Positions 1 through 11,699 of a stretch of DNA of 64,000 nucleotides are shown piece after piece. Made by a program: the position numbers and the translations under genes. Numbering within the stretch: the first letter of the stretch is position 1; each line of letters opens with the position of its first letter. Source of the DNA: Zygnema cylindricum (lineage: Eukaryota; Streptophyta; Zygnematophyceae; Zygnematales; Zygnemataceae); contig JBBHKE010000642.1 in NCBI GenBank assembly GCA_037447655.1, forward strand, positions 18,501 to 82,500, in the 5' to 3' direction. The notes under the pieces are model-generated. The model had not been told where the DNA came from. It did no database searches and saw nothing but the letters and a program-made list of their open reading frames with translations.

Positions 1-11
1 CATAGTCTACC

Positions 12-908
12 TCAAGGAGCTCCTCTCCCATGTCGATCAAATCTGCCACCTCCTTGTTCTTTTCCTCCAAAGTTTCGATAGGGATCCTTTCCTTTATCCT
101 CATCACGCTTCCGCCAATGAGATCTTGCAGCGAATGCTTGAACACTCGGAATTCCTCTCCTAAGTTCTATGGTACTCTTTTTCACTAAAATCATCCCCAC
201 CGTATTCTCCCAATTCCAATTGCAATCACCTACATCTTGCAACCGATTAATGATATTCTCATACTCATCAGGCAGTTTCATTATCAATGTATTTACTCTT
301 TGTCTCTCAGACAATGAGTTACATGCGCTCTCTAGCTCTCCAAATAATTCTCCTAAGTCATTACAATAATCATTCATACTTCATCCCTTGTAAGTATAAG
401 CTAAAATTTTATTTCTTGCCAGTTGTTGCTGCTGCAATCAACCACTCTTATATTTGTTTACAAGAGATACCCAAATGTGAGAGGAAGATCTAACATGCAT
501 AAGGGGAATGGCAATACCATTCACTACACTTTTGAGAATTAAGAGCTTAGCCACCTTCTCCTTATTGTTCCAATTTGCATAATCCGATCGATCGGTTTGA
601 CTCCATGTCACCATTGCTGGTGGTGCTGCTGATATCGTCCTTAAAAATAGAGTCCCTCGAGAATCAGCTCCTCCCTTTTCTCCTTCCATGATTATTTCCT
701 CCCCTTTCTCCTCATCGTTCGTGATGGTGGCTGTTGTGGAGGAGGTAGCAAAAAAAGGTGTTCCTCCAAACCCATCTGGAGTTGGACATCGAATTTGCCC
801 AGATACTATGTTTTATAGGTGCTTCTCAAAAAAATTTCCCTCCATCATCATTTCCCAATAAAAAAAGTATGATCCATTAAATATGGGCACCATAGAGGGT
901 GGGCCCAT
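12..908 (-). pseudogene. Cop1 gag (degenerate)
   Basis: Capsid-like Gag of the Ty1/Copia type, which would form the virus-like particle and bind RNA. Translation would start at the ATG at 908-906, inside the primer-binding site, giving M-G-P-P-S. A TAA follows within about 35 codons, and the rest is read in two blocks (689-438 and 377-12). The second block has the family signature KLPDEYENIINRL. The zinc knuckle and everything downstream lie beyond the window. Non-functional as it stands. Confidence 0.8.
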
Positions 909-912
909 AACA
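897..912 (-). other. Cop1 primer-binding site, half-tRNA-iMet type
   Basis: Directly after the LTR end (..TTTCA on the minus strand) comes TGTTATGGGCCCACCC. Apart from its first base this matches the complement of the anticodon stem-loop of plant initiator tRNA-Met (recalled sequence ..GGUGGGCCCAUAACC..). It does not resemble the usual TGGTATCAGAGC complement of the tRNA 3' end. The ATG inside is the first codon of gag. Confidence 0.75.
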
Positions 913-1804
913 TGAAATTATGTGGTCTCCATTAACCCACAAATGAGCAGCCTATGTATAGCCTCTAAGATAACATTTTCCCCTTTCACTTTCCCACTGA
1001 ATAAGTGCCTCCCAAGCAGAAAAATATCCTTGCCACTCTCACCCAGTGAGAACAAGAATCCTGTGAGTCAAACGCAAAAAGAATTACTGAATTTGCTCCT
1101 TTGAGCAGTAAGTTATGGCTGGCCAAAGATGGCCTAGAAATACAAAAGGTCACCAGGAGAGAGGCGCCTCAAACACGCTAAGTCCCTTAACTCCTACTCA
1201 CAACTACCTTCTACTCTACCCTAGGCCAATCAAAAGGGAAAATAGTACAAGAATGTACAGTGGCCGATTGTACTTCTTGTACGACCATTGTTCAACATGG
1301 CCTTTTGGTTGACACTTGGCAACATGAGAGCCATCGTTCCTCCTCCCATCCTTTCCGACGTTCATTGATGTGGCGCCACGTGGCACAGTATACCGCTGTG
1401 TTAAGAAACCGCCAAAGATTCATTCGGATTTGGCAGGGGCAACGACGTTTGTCCGATCGTGTATTTTACACGGTTAGATTCGTGTCCGTAAGCACTGTTT
1501 GACTAAAGTTGTTTTTTCGTCAATTTTGGTCTATTTCACTGAAAGTGACGTTCGCTAACAATTTAATGATATACTAAACTATATACGTGCTTTGTTTCGT
1601 CATTGCTATATTGGAAAATGCATATGTCTAGATAGTACATCGCACGTGTAGGATCAAATCTGGTTTAGGGCAACATTTTGGTAATCTATCAATCTGTCTT
1701 CTTGTTTTTTTCTGACTATGGCGGCATCCATGGTGACTCTTTATCTCTCTCTTCACTCTAGATTCTAAATTATCTAGTGAATTTTATTTTTCTTCTTTTC
1801 AACA
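913..1804 (-). repeat. LTR shared by Cop1 (5' LTR) and Cop2 (3' LTR)
   Basis: About 892 bp, reading TGTTGAAAAG.. to ..TTTCA on the minus strand. One side is flanked by a polypurine tract (complement of 1805-1818) and the other by the primer-binding site at 897-912. It aligns along its length with 7,383-8,279. It holds a GTAC-rich block near 1,250-1,300, a CACGTG box near 1,375 and a TATA-like stretch. Short ORFs inside it are chance. Confidence 0.85.
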
Positions 1805-1866
1805 CTCCCCTTGATTTTTAGTCAACTCTTAATTTAAGTCCACAATTTTCTCTCCATAATTTTAAC

Positions 1867-3716
1867 TTAGGAGAAGGTACCGTTTGTCATCATGTCTACA
1901 ATCATCTCTTTATCACTTTTATGAACCGGTTTAATTATTTTATTCTCAACCTTCTCTTTGACAAAGCTTAATCTTATATCCATATATTTAGCTTTGAAAT
2001 GGTGTTTTGGATTAGCTGCGATAGAGATAGCAGCTTGATTTTCACAAAAGACATTATAAGTCCCATATTTCATGAACCCAAGTTCTTGCAGTAGAGATTT
2101 TACTCACATTAATTCTTTAGTGGCAGCACAGGAAGCTGAAACTCTATGTGCTCCATTGCCCACAAAAATCGCATATCCAAAGGAAGCTTATCTAGATTAT
2201 GCAGACTCCAAGTTGATATAAACCCAAATGACTAACCCCTTGAAAATCAGAGTCCCATGATAGTTACACCCTTGTGAAATAAGACTTTTTGTGTGCTCAG
2301 TTCCACCACAGAATGCAAAGTTAGAATATGAGTTTTGGACACATTCACCCGCTTTGACTTTTCCTTATAAATGCAGCCACCTTGGGAGGCAAAAACTCTG
2401 ACAAACTACACCTTTGTTTATTGTGGACTCCGTTGAGTCCATAGCAAAAAGAATCACTGAAAATGGTCAAGTAAATTGATTGTTATGGCTGGCCAAAGTT
2501 TGCCATTTATACAAGGTGCTCTCTAAGAGAGGCAGCTACCTACCCAAAATTTTCTAAGTCCAATTCCCCCTCTAAAACTCTATCAACTAAAGTACAGCAC
2601 CAATCAAATAAGTGTATCGTACATAAAAGTACAGGTGCCGGTGTACTTTATGTACGGCCATTGTACAACATGGCCAAAATGTCGACATGTGTCAAATCAG
2701 GATTTGTTCTTGTAATCTTCGGGGTTCCCGTAATCCAATGTTATCATGCCACGTGTCGTCTGACGTGGTAAAGACCGTAAAACGCCAAAAGTACCTCTTT
2801 CGTGATCGCGACGCTTATCGCGGCCGTCTGATGAAAACCGGCTATAATCCTAGCCGCTGAAATTTGACCCCGGTATTTGTTTCGCTATCGAAACAAATGC
2901 ATGGTATCCGTTCCGTCCCTGTACCGTACTCCGTACTGAATAAAATTGTATCTATGCACTAAGTATCTATTCTCCATTAAAGAATTAATCTACGTGTAAC
3001 AATTTATATATTTATCAAGCCTAACATATCGTAATACTAGTCCTAGATTTATAGGTTAAGGCTACCAGCTAGTTTGATGGACGGCAGGTACCCGGATCAA
3101 TACTGGGTCTGTCCTATATTTTAGGTAGCTCTATCGAGATTTGCATTCCTCTCCTCTATGGACAGCCTAGGTTGCCATGGATATGACTCCTCCTCAAGAC
3201 TTCAGTGACTGCGACAAGTGTGGGGACTTGAGTGAAGAGTTAGAGGCAAGCTGTCATTGTTTTGGCTTTTATTTTACAATCTCTAGACCTATAAAATACT
3301 TAAATTTCAACAGAAGCCATGTATTTAGCCTCCATAGTGGACTGAGTAACTACTTTCTGTTCTTTCCTACTCCAACAACATGCACCAGATCCAATTTGCA
3401 ACACATATCCAGTTGAACATCGTCTCAAAGGCACATCCCCATAACTGGCATCACTTTAAGTGGTGATGTCGGTGTGCTCCCCTCCCAAATGCAACCATAA
3501 TTCCTTTGTTTCCACCAAACATCTCATGACTCTTTTGGTTGCTTCCCAGTCTCTTTTCCTAGGTTCATTTAGACTTCTACTGAGAACACAGACTGCCGCA
3601 GCTATGTCCGGACGTGTACAATTCATAAAGTAAATTAAACTGCCTAAAAATTTTTGATAAGGAATTCCTTCCATAAACCTCTTTTCTTCGTCATCCATCT
3701 CATCATTCAAAATCAA
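1867..3716 (-). pseudogene. Cop2 RNase H, split by a solo LTR
   Basis: RNase H degrades the RNA of the RNA/DNA hybrid during reverse transcription. The right part (3,716 down to 3,313) reads GSLIYFMNCTRPDIAAAV and VKRVMRCLVETKELWLHLGG with stops. The left part (2,136 down to 1,867) reads CENQAAISIAANPKHHFKAK, the conserved end of Copia RNase H. Joining across the insertion at 2,137-3,312 restores the order seen in Cop4 and Cop7. The terminal polypurine tract is at 1,805-1,818. Confidence 0.85.
2137..3312 (-). repeat. Solo LTR inserted in Cop2 RNase H, with 5-bp target duplication
   Basis: A 1,176-bp sequence runs TGTTGAAATTTAAG.. to ..AGTTTCA on the minus strand. It is flanked by identical GAAGC copies at 2,132-2,136 and 3,313-3,317. 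It carries no coding sequence and resembles the LTRs at 13,513-14,579 and the fragment at 18,747. It has the usual internal pieces: a GTAC-rich block near 2,590-2,670 and the dyad GGACTC-cgtt-GAGTCC at 2,425-2,440. A solo LTR forms by recombination between the two LTRs of a former full element. Confidence 0.88.
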
Positions 3717-4560
3717 TATCCCTCCCTCTTCACTCCCGTCCTATACTTTCTTTAGATCCATTGGAGTGGTACACCCATTTGCTTCTCTATCTGAAACTTT
3801 TCTAGCATATTACCGATAGCTTATTTCTGAGTGAGTCTTATAATTCTATTCCCTCTATCCCTCTCCATTTGAATCCCCAAAATGTATTTTGCTTCGCCGA
3901 GATCTTTCATGTCAAACTAGCTTCTCAGATCCTGTTTGAGTTTGTTAATTTTATTTAAGGATTTGCTCAAAACTAACAAGTCAACAACATAAATAACAAT
4001 AAAAATCACTCCATTTTTATCCACAAAAATATTTAGTGTGATCTAAACTTATTCTAATGTATCCCAAACGTGTCAAAAATTTGTCCAATTTTATGTTCCA
4101 TTGCCGTGGGGCTTGCTTAAGGCCATAAAGTGATTTTAACAATTTGCACACCTTGCTTTCTTCTCCACTTTCCACGAAACCTTCCAGTTGCCTCATGTAA
4201 ATTTCTTCTTCCAACTCTCCGTGTAAGATGGGGGTCTTAAAATCCATATGGTGTTTTTCCATATCCTCTGTTGTGGCTAAACTTAAGAGGATTCTAACAG
4301 AAGGAAATCCTACTACCGGTGCAAAGGTTTTTTCATATTCTATTCCTTCTTTCTGAGTATAACCTTAAGCAACCAACCTAGCTTTACATCTTTCAATTGT
4401 ATTATATGGGTTAAGCTTAAGCTTAAAAACCCACTTAAAACCACTTCTTTTTCGATCAGGTGGACAGTCTACCAACTCTCATGTGTTGGCTTCCACGATG
4501 GAAGCCATTTCTTCATTGATGGTAGTGATTCACCACCTGCTTTTTGGGGTATTTATAGCC
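3717..4560 (-). pseudogene. Cop2 reverse transcriptase (degenerate)
   Basis: Contains Copia RT blocks on the minus strand. The 81-residue stretch 4,262-4,017 reads EEIYMRQLEGFVESG then KLLKSLYGLKQAPRQWN, the pre-catalytic palm region. Upstream fragments near 4,300-4,480 still show the conserved RT N-terminus. The active-site region near 3,950-4,000 is recognisable but broken by stops. Not functional. Confidence 0.75.
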
Positions 4561-4604
4561 TCTAAGTATGTCTGTTGGGTGAGACATCTTTGTGAGTTTG
4601 TTAT

Positions 4605-6233
4605 TTACTTATCTTTCTTAAAGTCATTAGAACTTCTTTTTCCTCCTTCAAAATCTGACGCCGACATGGAAGGCATCCTCAAAATTTGTTTAAGAAGATT
4701 TTCAACTCCCTTATCTTCCAATTCCAGTGTTTGATCAAGTTCCTCGTCAGTTTCCACTTCGTATTGTGGCGTTTCCTCGGATGTTATCTTTCTATCCTTC
4801 TCCTTTGGTATATCTGCAAATTTCTCCTTCTCCCCATCTTCCTTCTCTTCATTTCCAAAGTCAAAGTCAGAAAAGTGACTCGGTTGAAATCTGATTTTGA
4901 CTTCTTTGTTATATTTCAATGGATCAATAAACTTTACTTCATTCATCACCACTATGTGTTTTACCAAAATGATATCTCTTTTTTTTCAAGTCATACACTC
5001 GATATCCTTTTGTGCTTTCATCATATCCTACAAGATATCACGGTTTCCCTCTTCCCTCTAACTTCCATTTAGTCTTATCGGAATCCAAACTGTAGACTTG
5101 ACTTCCGAACACTCTCAAACTAGAAAAATCTGGTTTTTTTCCCGTCCACCTTTTATACGTGGTTTCCTCCTTATTTGTCGAAGTTAGCACTCTATTTTTG
5201 ATGAAAATTGCATAGTTCATAGACTCAACCCAAAACTGCAATCCTATTCTCTTATCAGTTAGCATTCTTCTGGACATATCTCATAAAGTTCTAATCACTC
5301 TTTCTGTTACTCCATTTAGTTCTGGATTATAAGGAATAGTTTTCTCATGATGGATTCCTTCTTCTTTAAAAAATCTTCAAATTCCTTTGAGGTGTATTCT
5401 TTCCCATTATCACTTCTTATCTCTTTTATTGAGGTTTCATGTAATTTTTTACTCCATACTTTGTATTCTTTGAAACATCTTAGTACCTCTGACTTATGTC
5501 TAAGAAAATATACCTTAGTGTATCTAGACCTTTCATCTGTAATGGTTAGCATTCATCTTTTCCCCCCATGTGAAGCATACCTAGCTGGTCCCCAAACATC
5601 AGTGTGAACTAGATCTTATACTTTCTCTCTTCTAACTATGGATCCCTTTGGAAATGGGAGTCTATGAATCTTCCCTTGGGCACATCCATTACAATCATCT
5701 GAGGTCTCATCATCTCCAAACTCAATTCTATCCACTATTCCTTTTTTCATCATTTTCTTTAATCTATCTAGATTCACATGCCCCAACCTCTTGTGCCAAT
5801 GCATCATATCACTTCCACACGAGTAAAGAACACCCTTTTCATTGCAAATTACAATTCTGAATATTCCTTGACTTCCCTTTTCAGCTATGAAATAAACCTC
5901 ATTATCAAAGCTAGCTGTGAAGATTCCTTTCTTAGTTCCTGTTTCAAACTATTTTTTATCTAGAACAGTTGTAGAGACTAGATTCTTGCTAAGTTGTGGA
6001 ATGTGTAAAAAATATGAGAGTGTTACAATTGAAGCCTTTCCATCAACTAGAACTTTTAAATCAATTGATCCCACAAGACTTGTGGTTTCTACTCTACCAT
6101 CTCCATATTCTATCTTAAGTGTTGGAGTTTTTCTTAATTTAGTTAACCATCTCTTATCCTTGCACATATGCATTGAAGCCCCTGAGTCTATGATCGACCC
6201 ATCCTTAGGTGGATCCCTCTTACCTTCGAAAGC
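4605..6233 (-). pseudogene. Cop2 protease/integrase region (degenerate)
   Basis: Minus-strand pieces in order: post-protease segment HMCKDKRWLTKLRKTPTLKI (6,173-5,949); GAG-pre-integrase zinc region HKRLGHVNLDRLKK..CNGCAQGK (5,807-5,616); integrase core with IRSDNGKEYTS (5,552-5,316); integrase C-terminal part (5,277-5,038); acidic linker to RT (4,967-4,605). Integrase would insert the cDNA into the genome. Multiple frame breaks make it a relic. Confidence 0.8.
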
Positions 6234-7376
6234 TCACTTTTGTCTCCGTTGAATGTCTCCATGCTTCTCAATGGTTTTTGGTTTTAGAAGAAGCTCCTCA
6301 AGCTCCTCTTCCGGTTCGGTAAATTCATTTTTTTCCTCGTCATGAACTTCAGTCAAAAAAGCATTTTTCTTTCCTCCATCTCTTGAGAAACCTTGTCTAT
6401 CTTTCAGTCGGAGATCGGCAAGCGTGACACAATCAGCCATATAATGTCTCGATTTTTTGTAGAAGTGCCATAGTCTACCTTGAGGAGCTCCTCTCCCCTG
6501 TCCATCAAATCTGCCACCTCCTTCTCCTTTTCCTCCAAAGTTTCGATAGGGATCCTTTCCCTTTTCCTCATCACATTTCCGCAAATCAGATCCTGTAGCC
6601 AATGCTTGAACACTCGGACTTCCTATCCTAAGTTCTATGGTACTCTCTTTCACTAAAATCATCCCCACTGTATTCTCCCAATTCCAATTAATATCACCTA
6701 CATCATTCAACCGATTAATGATATTCTCATACTCTTCAAGCATTTTAATTATCAATGTATTTACTCTTTGTCTCTCAAACCATGAGTTACTTGCGCTCTT
6801 TAGTTCTCCAAATAATGCTCATAAGTCATTGCAATAATCATTGATACTTCCTCCCTTGTAAGTATAAGCTGAAATCTTATATTGATTCACTTGTTGCTAC
6901 TGTAATGACCCACTCTTATATTTGTTTACAAGAGATACCCAAATCTGAGAGGAAGATCTAACATGCATAAGGGGAATGGCAATACCATTCACTACACTTT
7001 TGAGAATTAAGAGCTTAGCCACCTTGTCCTTATAAATCCAATTTTCATATTCTGACCGTTCGGTCTGACTCCGTGTCACCATTGATGGTGGTACTGCCAG
7101 TATCGTCCTTGAAATTGGAGTCCCTCGAGAAGCAACTCCTCCTTTTTCTCCTTTCATGATTATTTCCTCCACTTCCTCGTTATCGTTCATGATGGTGGCT
7201 GTTGTGGTGGAGGTAGGAGAAAAAAAAGTGTTCCTCCAAACCCAGGTGAAGGTGGACATCGAATTTGCCCGGACATTATGCCCCTTAGGTGCTTCTCAAA
7301 AAGTTCTCCCTCCATCATCATATCCCAATAAAAAAAGTCTGATCCATTAAATATGGGCACCCTAGAGGGTGGGCCT
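6234..7376 (-). pseudogene. Cop2 gag (degenerate, lost start codon)
   Basis: Gag reads I-G-P-P-S-R-V-P-I-F-N from the primer-binding site, where the ATG seen in Cop1 and Cop7 has become ATA. The central block contains KMLEEYENIINRLNDVG. The nucleocapsid zinc knuckle is ruined: the motif reads WHFYKKSRHYMADC where Cop7 has CHFCKKSGHYIADC, so two of its three cysteines are gone. The C-terminal segment is acidic (EPEEELEELL). Frame breaks separate the N-terminal and central parts. Confidence 0.82.
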
Positions 7377-7382
7377 ATAACC
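7367..7382 (-). other. Cop2 primer-binding site, half-tRNA-iMet type
   Basis: Minus strand GGTTATAGGCCCACCC follows the LTR end ..TTTCA directly. It differs by one base (G to A) from the perfect site of Cop7. The same change turns the gag ATG into ATA. Confidence 0.75.
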
Positions 7383-8279
7383 TGAAATTATGTGGTCTCC
7401 ATTAACCCACAAAATGAGCAGCCTATATCAGCCTCTAAGATAATATTTGCCCCTTTCACTTTCCCACTAAATAAGTGCCGCCCAGGCACAATAATATTCT
7501 GGCCACCTCACCCGTGGGAGGAAAAGACTCCCCTAATTTAAACGCAAAAAGAATCACTGAATTTGCTACTTTGAGCAGTAAGTTATGGCTGGCCAAAGAT
7601 GGCCTATAAATAAATAAAGTCACCTGAAGAGAGGCACCTCAAACACCCTAAGTCCCTTAACTCCTATTCACAACTACCTACTACTCTACCCTAGGCCTAT
7701 CAAAAGGGAGTATAGTACAAGAATGTACAGTGGCCAATTGTACTTGTTGTACGGCCATTGTACAACATGGCCTTTTGGTTGACACTTTGCAACATGGGAG
7801 CCATCGTTCCTCCTCCTATCCTTTCCGGCGTCCATTGATGTGGCGCCACCTGCCACAGCGCGCCGCTATGTTCAAAAGCCGCCAAATATTCATTAGGGTT
7901 TGGCGGGGGCGATGACGTCCGTCTGATTATGTAGTTTACACGGTTAGATTCCCGTCGCAAGCGTCGTTTGACTATAGTTGTCGTTTCGTCATTTTTAGTC
8001 TATTTCAATGAAAGTGACGTTTGTGTAACCATTTAATGATATACCAAACTATATACGTGCTTTGTTTCGTCATTGCAATAATGGATAAGGCCTACTTCTA
8101 CTTAGTACATCGCACACCTAGGATCAAATTAGGTTTAGGGCAACATTTTGGTAATCTATCAATTTGTTTGCCTGTCTGCTTGTTTCTTTCTGACTATGGC
8201 GGCAACCATGGTGACTCTCTCTCTCTCTCTTCACTTTATAGTATAAATTAAGTAGTGAATATTAATTACTTCTTTTCAT
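7383..8279 (-). repeat. Cop2 5' LTR
   Basis: About 897 bp, the counterpart of 913-1,804 with scattered differences. Reading the minus strand it holds a GTAC-rich block (complement of 7,710-7,770), a TATA-type sequence (complement of TATAAATAAATA near 7,605), and the ATGGAGACCACA end that recurs in other LTRs here. Confidence 0.85.
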
Positions 8280-8305
8280 ATATTGTGTATATATATGTAT
8301 ATATA

Positions 8306-8811
8306 TGTTAGGATTAAGTACTAAGCACTCACTTAGCGATAAGACATTCTAGTAGCTAAAGTAGCGACGACCAGCCACAAAGTAGTTTCGTCGTTAGATA
8401 TTTGAAGTGACGTAGAAGTTGTTTGTTCATTTCGTTTCGCGCGAGTTCTAGCCGTACTATAAAAGTGAGGTGGAAATTATTTGGTCGCTAGGGTTCACTT
8501 AAGTTCTAGTCGTACCGTGTGGTTCAAGTCGGTTGGTAGTTGACTTTCATTGTTGGTCAACTAACTTAGGACGACTACCTTTTGTTGGTCGTATACTTTG
8601 CCACGTGTTTTTAGTCGTGTACATTTATATTTGTTGAGACTTCGTGGTAGATTCATCCTTTGGAGGCGTACCTTATTAAAGAGGCGTAGAAAGGTTAGAA
8701 ATAGAAACAAAAGAAAAAAGAGTTGTGTACTTGCATTGTGCTTAATATATTGACTTTTTTTGGAGGAACACTCTAGTTGTGTGTGTCTTTTATTTGGTTT
8801 GTTATCTTTCA
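8306..8811 (+). repeat. Cop3 5' LTR
   Basis: Begins TGTTAGGATTAAG and ends ..TATCTTTCA, giving the TG..CA ends. It is followed after two bases by TGGAATCACAGC at 8,814-8,825. That matches 10 of 12 bases of the standard initiator-Met site TGGTATCAGAGC. Confidence 0.78.
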
Positions 8812-8837
8812 ATTGGAATCACAGCGGGTTAGTAGCA

Positions 8838-10225
8838 ATGCTTGCCATTATGGCGAAGAAAGGGAAATCCTCGGCGGAACCTAGTGGAGGAGCTAGTGGG
8901 GGAGTAAAAGGAGGAGTTACAAGGACACAATATGACGAGTATGAGGAATGGGGGGAGAGAAATGTGAAGATGGACGAGGGAATGTTTGAACGCTTTTATG
9001 AGTTTCTCAAAACACAAGGAGATGATGGAGTTGGAGGTGTAAGTGGAGACTCATACAACTCAAAGAAAAAAAAGAAGAAAAGGGGAAGTCTCACCTTATG
9101 GCGAAGAGGAGGAGAGCGAAGATGATGGTCTTAAAGTGTTTAATAAGACCATCGTCTTCATAGGTTCGAACTATGCAATTTAAAGAGATACATTAGAGGA
9201 GCATTCACACCAAAAAAACTTTGGGACATTGTTATCGGGGAAGAAACACGACTGGATCCTTCAGTGGATCCTTCCGGAGCAAAGAAGTGGGACAACAAAG
9301 ATATGGCGGCCTCCATCGCACTAATAGAGAGTTGTGCTAGTTGTATGCATGAACATCTTCTAACTCATGATAGGGCTTATGATTGTAGGACCGCTTTGCA
9401 AAATACGTTTGAAAAAGGGTTTGAGGCAAATGAAATTTATCTTTTTGAGGAGTATATTGGTTTTTGAATGAAGGAGAATGAGTACATTGATGATGGATTC
9501 AAAAGGTTTAATGTCATCATAGAACAACTTAACTCACTCAATAATTTCCCTACAGAAAAAGAAAGGTTGTTTGTTTTTATGAGGAGTCTTCCAAGCAAAT
9601 TTGCAGTAGCAAATGAGGTCATCAACAGGCGAGAGAAACCGACAATGGCATACGCTATTAATCACTTGAAGAGTAGGGAGAAGGACAAGGCAACCTCGAA
9701 AGAGGAAAACAAGGGGTCATCTTATCCGGGTTAACAAGAAGAGGATGATAGGGGAGCTTAGAGTTTTAGGAGATCTAGGGGGGGAGGAGGTGGACCTCGT
9801 GGACAAGGAGGTACGTCAGAAGGCCTAATGAGAGGCTCATATCAACACGATACCTCTCAGATGACATGTTACAATTGTAATGAGACTGGGCATGGTTTCT
9901 TTGAATGCCCGGACAAAAGTAAACAGTGTAACATTTGTCAAAAATGGGGACACACTAGTCGCGGTTGTTATCAAAAGGGAAACAGTCGCGGAGGGGGACA
10001 ATTTAGAGGAGGAGGAAGTGGAGGAAGTAACTCATCAGGTAGAGGGGATTTTGTAGGGGATGGGCCAGTGGGACAGGATCGACAATTCTTCTTTTCACTT
10101 ATGGAGGAATCAATAGAAAATAAGGAGGATATCTTAATTCACACACGAGGCAAGAAGAGTAAAGGAAAGTTTAACAATTGGATCATAGACTCGTGTGCTA
10201 CACATCACATGTGTTCAAATCCATG
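8838..10225 (+). pseudogene. Cop3 gag and start of protease (degenerate)
   Basis: ATG at 8,838 opens a Gly/Ser/Lys-rich N-terminus, then Gag capsid pieces (LFEEYIGF, ERLFVFMRSLPSKFAVANEV). The nucleocapsid has two intact CCHC knuckles, CYNCNETGHGFFEC and CNICQKWGHTSRGC, near 9,855-9,970. The protease active-site loop near 10,180 reads IIDSCATHHMC where D-S/T-G-A is expected, so the glycine is lost. Frameshifts near 9,120 and stops at 9,465 and 9,732 break the frame. Confidence 0.82.
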
Positions 10226-10271
10226 ACTATTCAGTGACATTAAAAAACTCACTATACCCAAATCCATCATA

Positions 10272-11517
10272 GTGGCTAATGGTTTAATGATGGTTATTGA
10301 TATAGTGGGAACAATAGTGGTGGATCTATCGACACAAGATAGGGAAGAGAGAACTAGAGTCAATAGAGTACGTTTTAACAATGAACTTTACAATCCAAGG
10401 GGGTGCATCAATCTCTTAAGTGTCCCACAACTTCAGAGGAAAGGTGGGAGAGCCACATGCATGAAAGGGGTTAAAATTATTTTGAGTAGTAAAACAAGAC
10501 CATTTGCAGAGGGGGTTGTAACTGAAAATATGCAAAGTAGGCTGATTTGGAGAAAACCAAAAAATAGGACGGCGGACGAAGAAGGGCACCTCCATTCACC
10601 AGAGGTCAACAAAGAGGACCTCACATTGTGGGATCATCCTATGTGTCACACTTCAGAGAGTAACATCAATGAGATGATTCGTCATGGTGCGGTTTGATGA
10701 GTAGACGTGAAAACAAGAGAAAAGGTCATATGATGTGTAGGTTGCACTAAAGCGAGGCATAAAATGAAGCCTCATCCAGTGAAAGATCTTCAATTCAAGG
10801 CGAATGCCCTTTTAGACCTAGTCCATGTAGATCTTTGTGGTGACATGCATCTAAAAACCATTGGAAACAATAATTACATTATGGTGATAGTTGATGATTT
10901 CAACAGGAAGGCATGGGTGTATCTCTTAAAGGCAAAGTCAAACACATTAGAAACATTTAAAGAATTTGTGGTTATGGCTGAGAGGGAAAGTGGGAGGCAG
11001 GTAAAAGCAGTACGATTGGACCGTGGAGCTGAATTCCTTGCCTTTGCTGAATATTGTAAGGAGACAAGGATTAAGTAGCAGTTCACGGCTTTTTATTCCC
11101 CACAATTGAATGGATTGCAGAGAGAGAGAGAATCGAACATTGCAAGAGATGGTGCGGGCAATGCTCCATACGACCAAACTCACACATCGTCTTTGGGGAG
11201 AGGAAATTAGGGCGGCTAATCATGTCACCAACCGGAGAATCAACTCGACTTTAGGCAACAAAACACCAGAGGAACTTTGGATTAGACAACCGCCTATGGT
11301 AAAAGATTTAAAGATTTGGGGATGTGAGGCTATAAGGTATGTAGAGGAAAAAAATCGGGAGTGGAAGTTTGCGGCACGGTTATGGGAAGGATATTTTGTG
11401 GGGTATAGTGAAAACTCAATGCAGTATAAGATTCATAACCATGTTACTAGAAAGGTCCGAGATTCTAGAAATGTGGATTATAATGAAAATCTGGAATGGA
11501 TGGTGAAAAGAAGCTAA
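10272..11517 (+). pseudogene. Cop3 integrase region (degenerate)
   Basis: GAG-pre-integrase remnant (LTLWDHPMCHTSESNINEM) near 10,610-10,690, then integrase core. DLVHVDLCGDM holds the first catalytic Asp and VRLDRGAEF the second. The region with the catalytic Glu is interrupted by a stop and frame change at 11,076-11,110. The C-terminal part reads LKIWGCEAIRYVEEKNREWK and LWEGYFVGYSENSMQYKI, typical of Copia integrase tails. Nothing after about 11,700 is recognisable. Confidence 0.8.
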
Positions 11518-11699
11518 TGAGTCTAAACAGGCCCAAGATTACGAGGAGGAGAGTCATTATAGGAAATTCACAAGAGAGGGGGAGGAAGAAGAATAAGTCT
11601 TGATGGAGGTAGGAACAAAGAAAAAGGTGTGATTTGTAGAGCACACTTCGGAGAAATTACAAAATCTAAGCCCACCAGCAACGAAACATAGGGGGGTAA

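Larger units (their letters stand above)
1..1804 (-). mobile_element. Copia LTR retrotransposon Cop1, 5' part (LTR, PBS, gag)
   Basis: On the minus strand this reads LTR (913-1804), primer-binding site (897-912), then gag running off the left window edge. The rest of the element lies outside. Its LTR and gag are close copies of those of Cop2 at 6,234-8,279. The LTR at 913-1804 is also the 3' LTR of Cop2, because a polypurine tract and RNase H of Cop2 abut its other end. Two elements therefore share one LTR, the product expected from unequal LTR recombination. Seen in sequence; the recombination origin is inferred. Confidence 0.85.
913..8279 (-). mobile_element. Copia LTR retrotransposon Cop2, both LTRs, degenerate
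   Basis: Minus-strand order from the right: 5' LTR 7,383-8,279, primer-binding site 7,367-7,382, gag, protease, integrase, reverse transcriptase, RNase H, polypurine tract, 3' LTR 913-1,804. That is the Ty1/Copia order, with integrase before RT. A 1,176-bp solo LTR interrupts RNase H. Stops and frameshifts break every domain. The right LTR edge is blurred: the expected ..TTTTCAACA reads TTTTCATAT, and an AT microsatellite follows before Cop3. Confidence 0.88.

Noticed and set aside
1115..1502. Short plus-strand frames in the LTRs (also 7,700-7,960, 23,550-23,750, 29,455-29,706)
   Set aside because: Repeated only because LTR sequence is repeated; not conserved as protein and lacking any motif.
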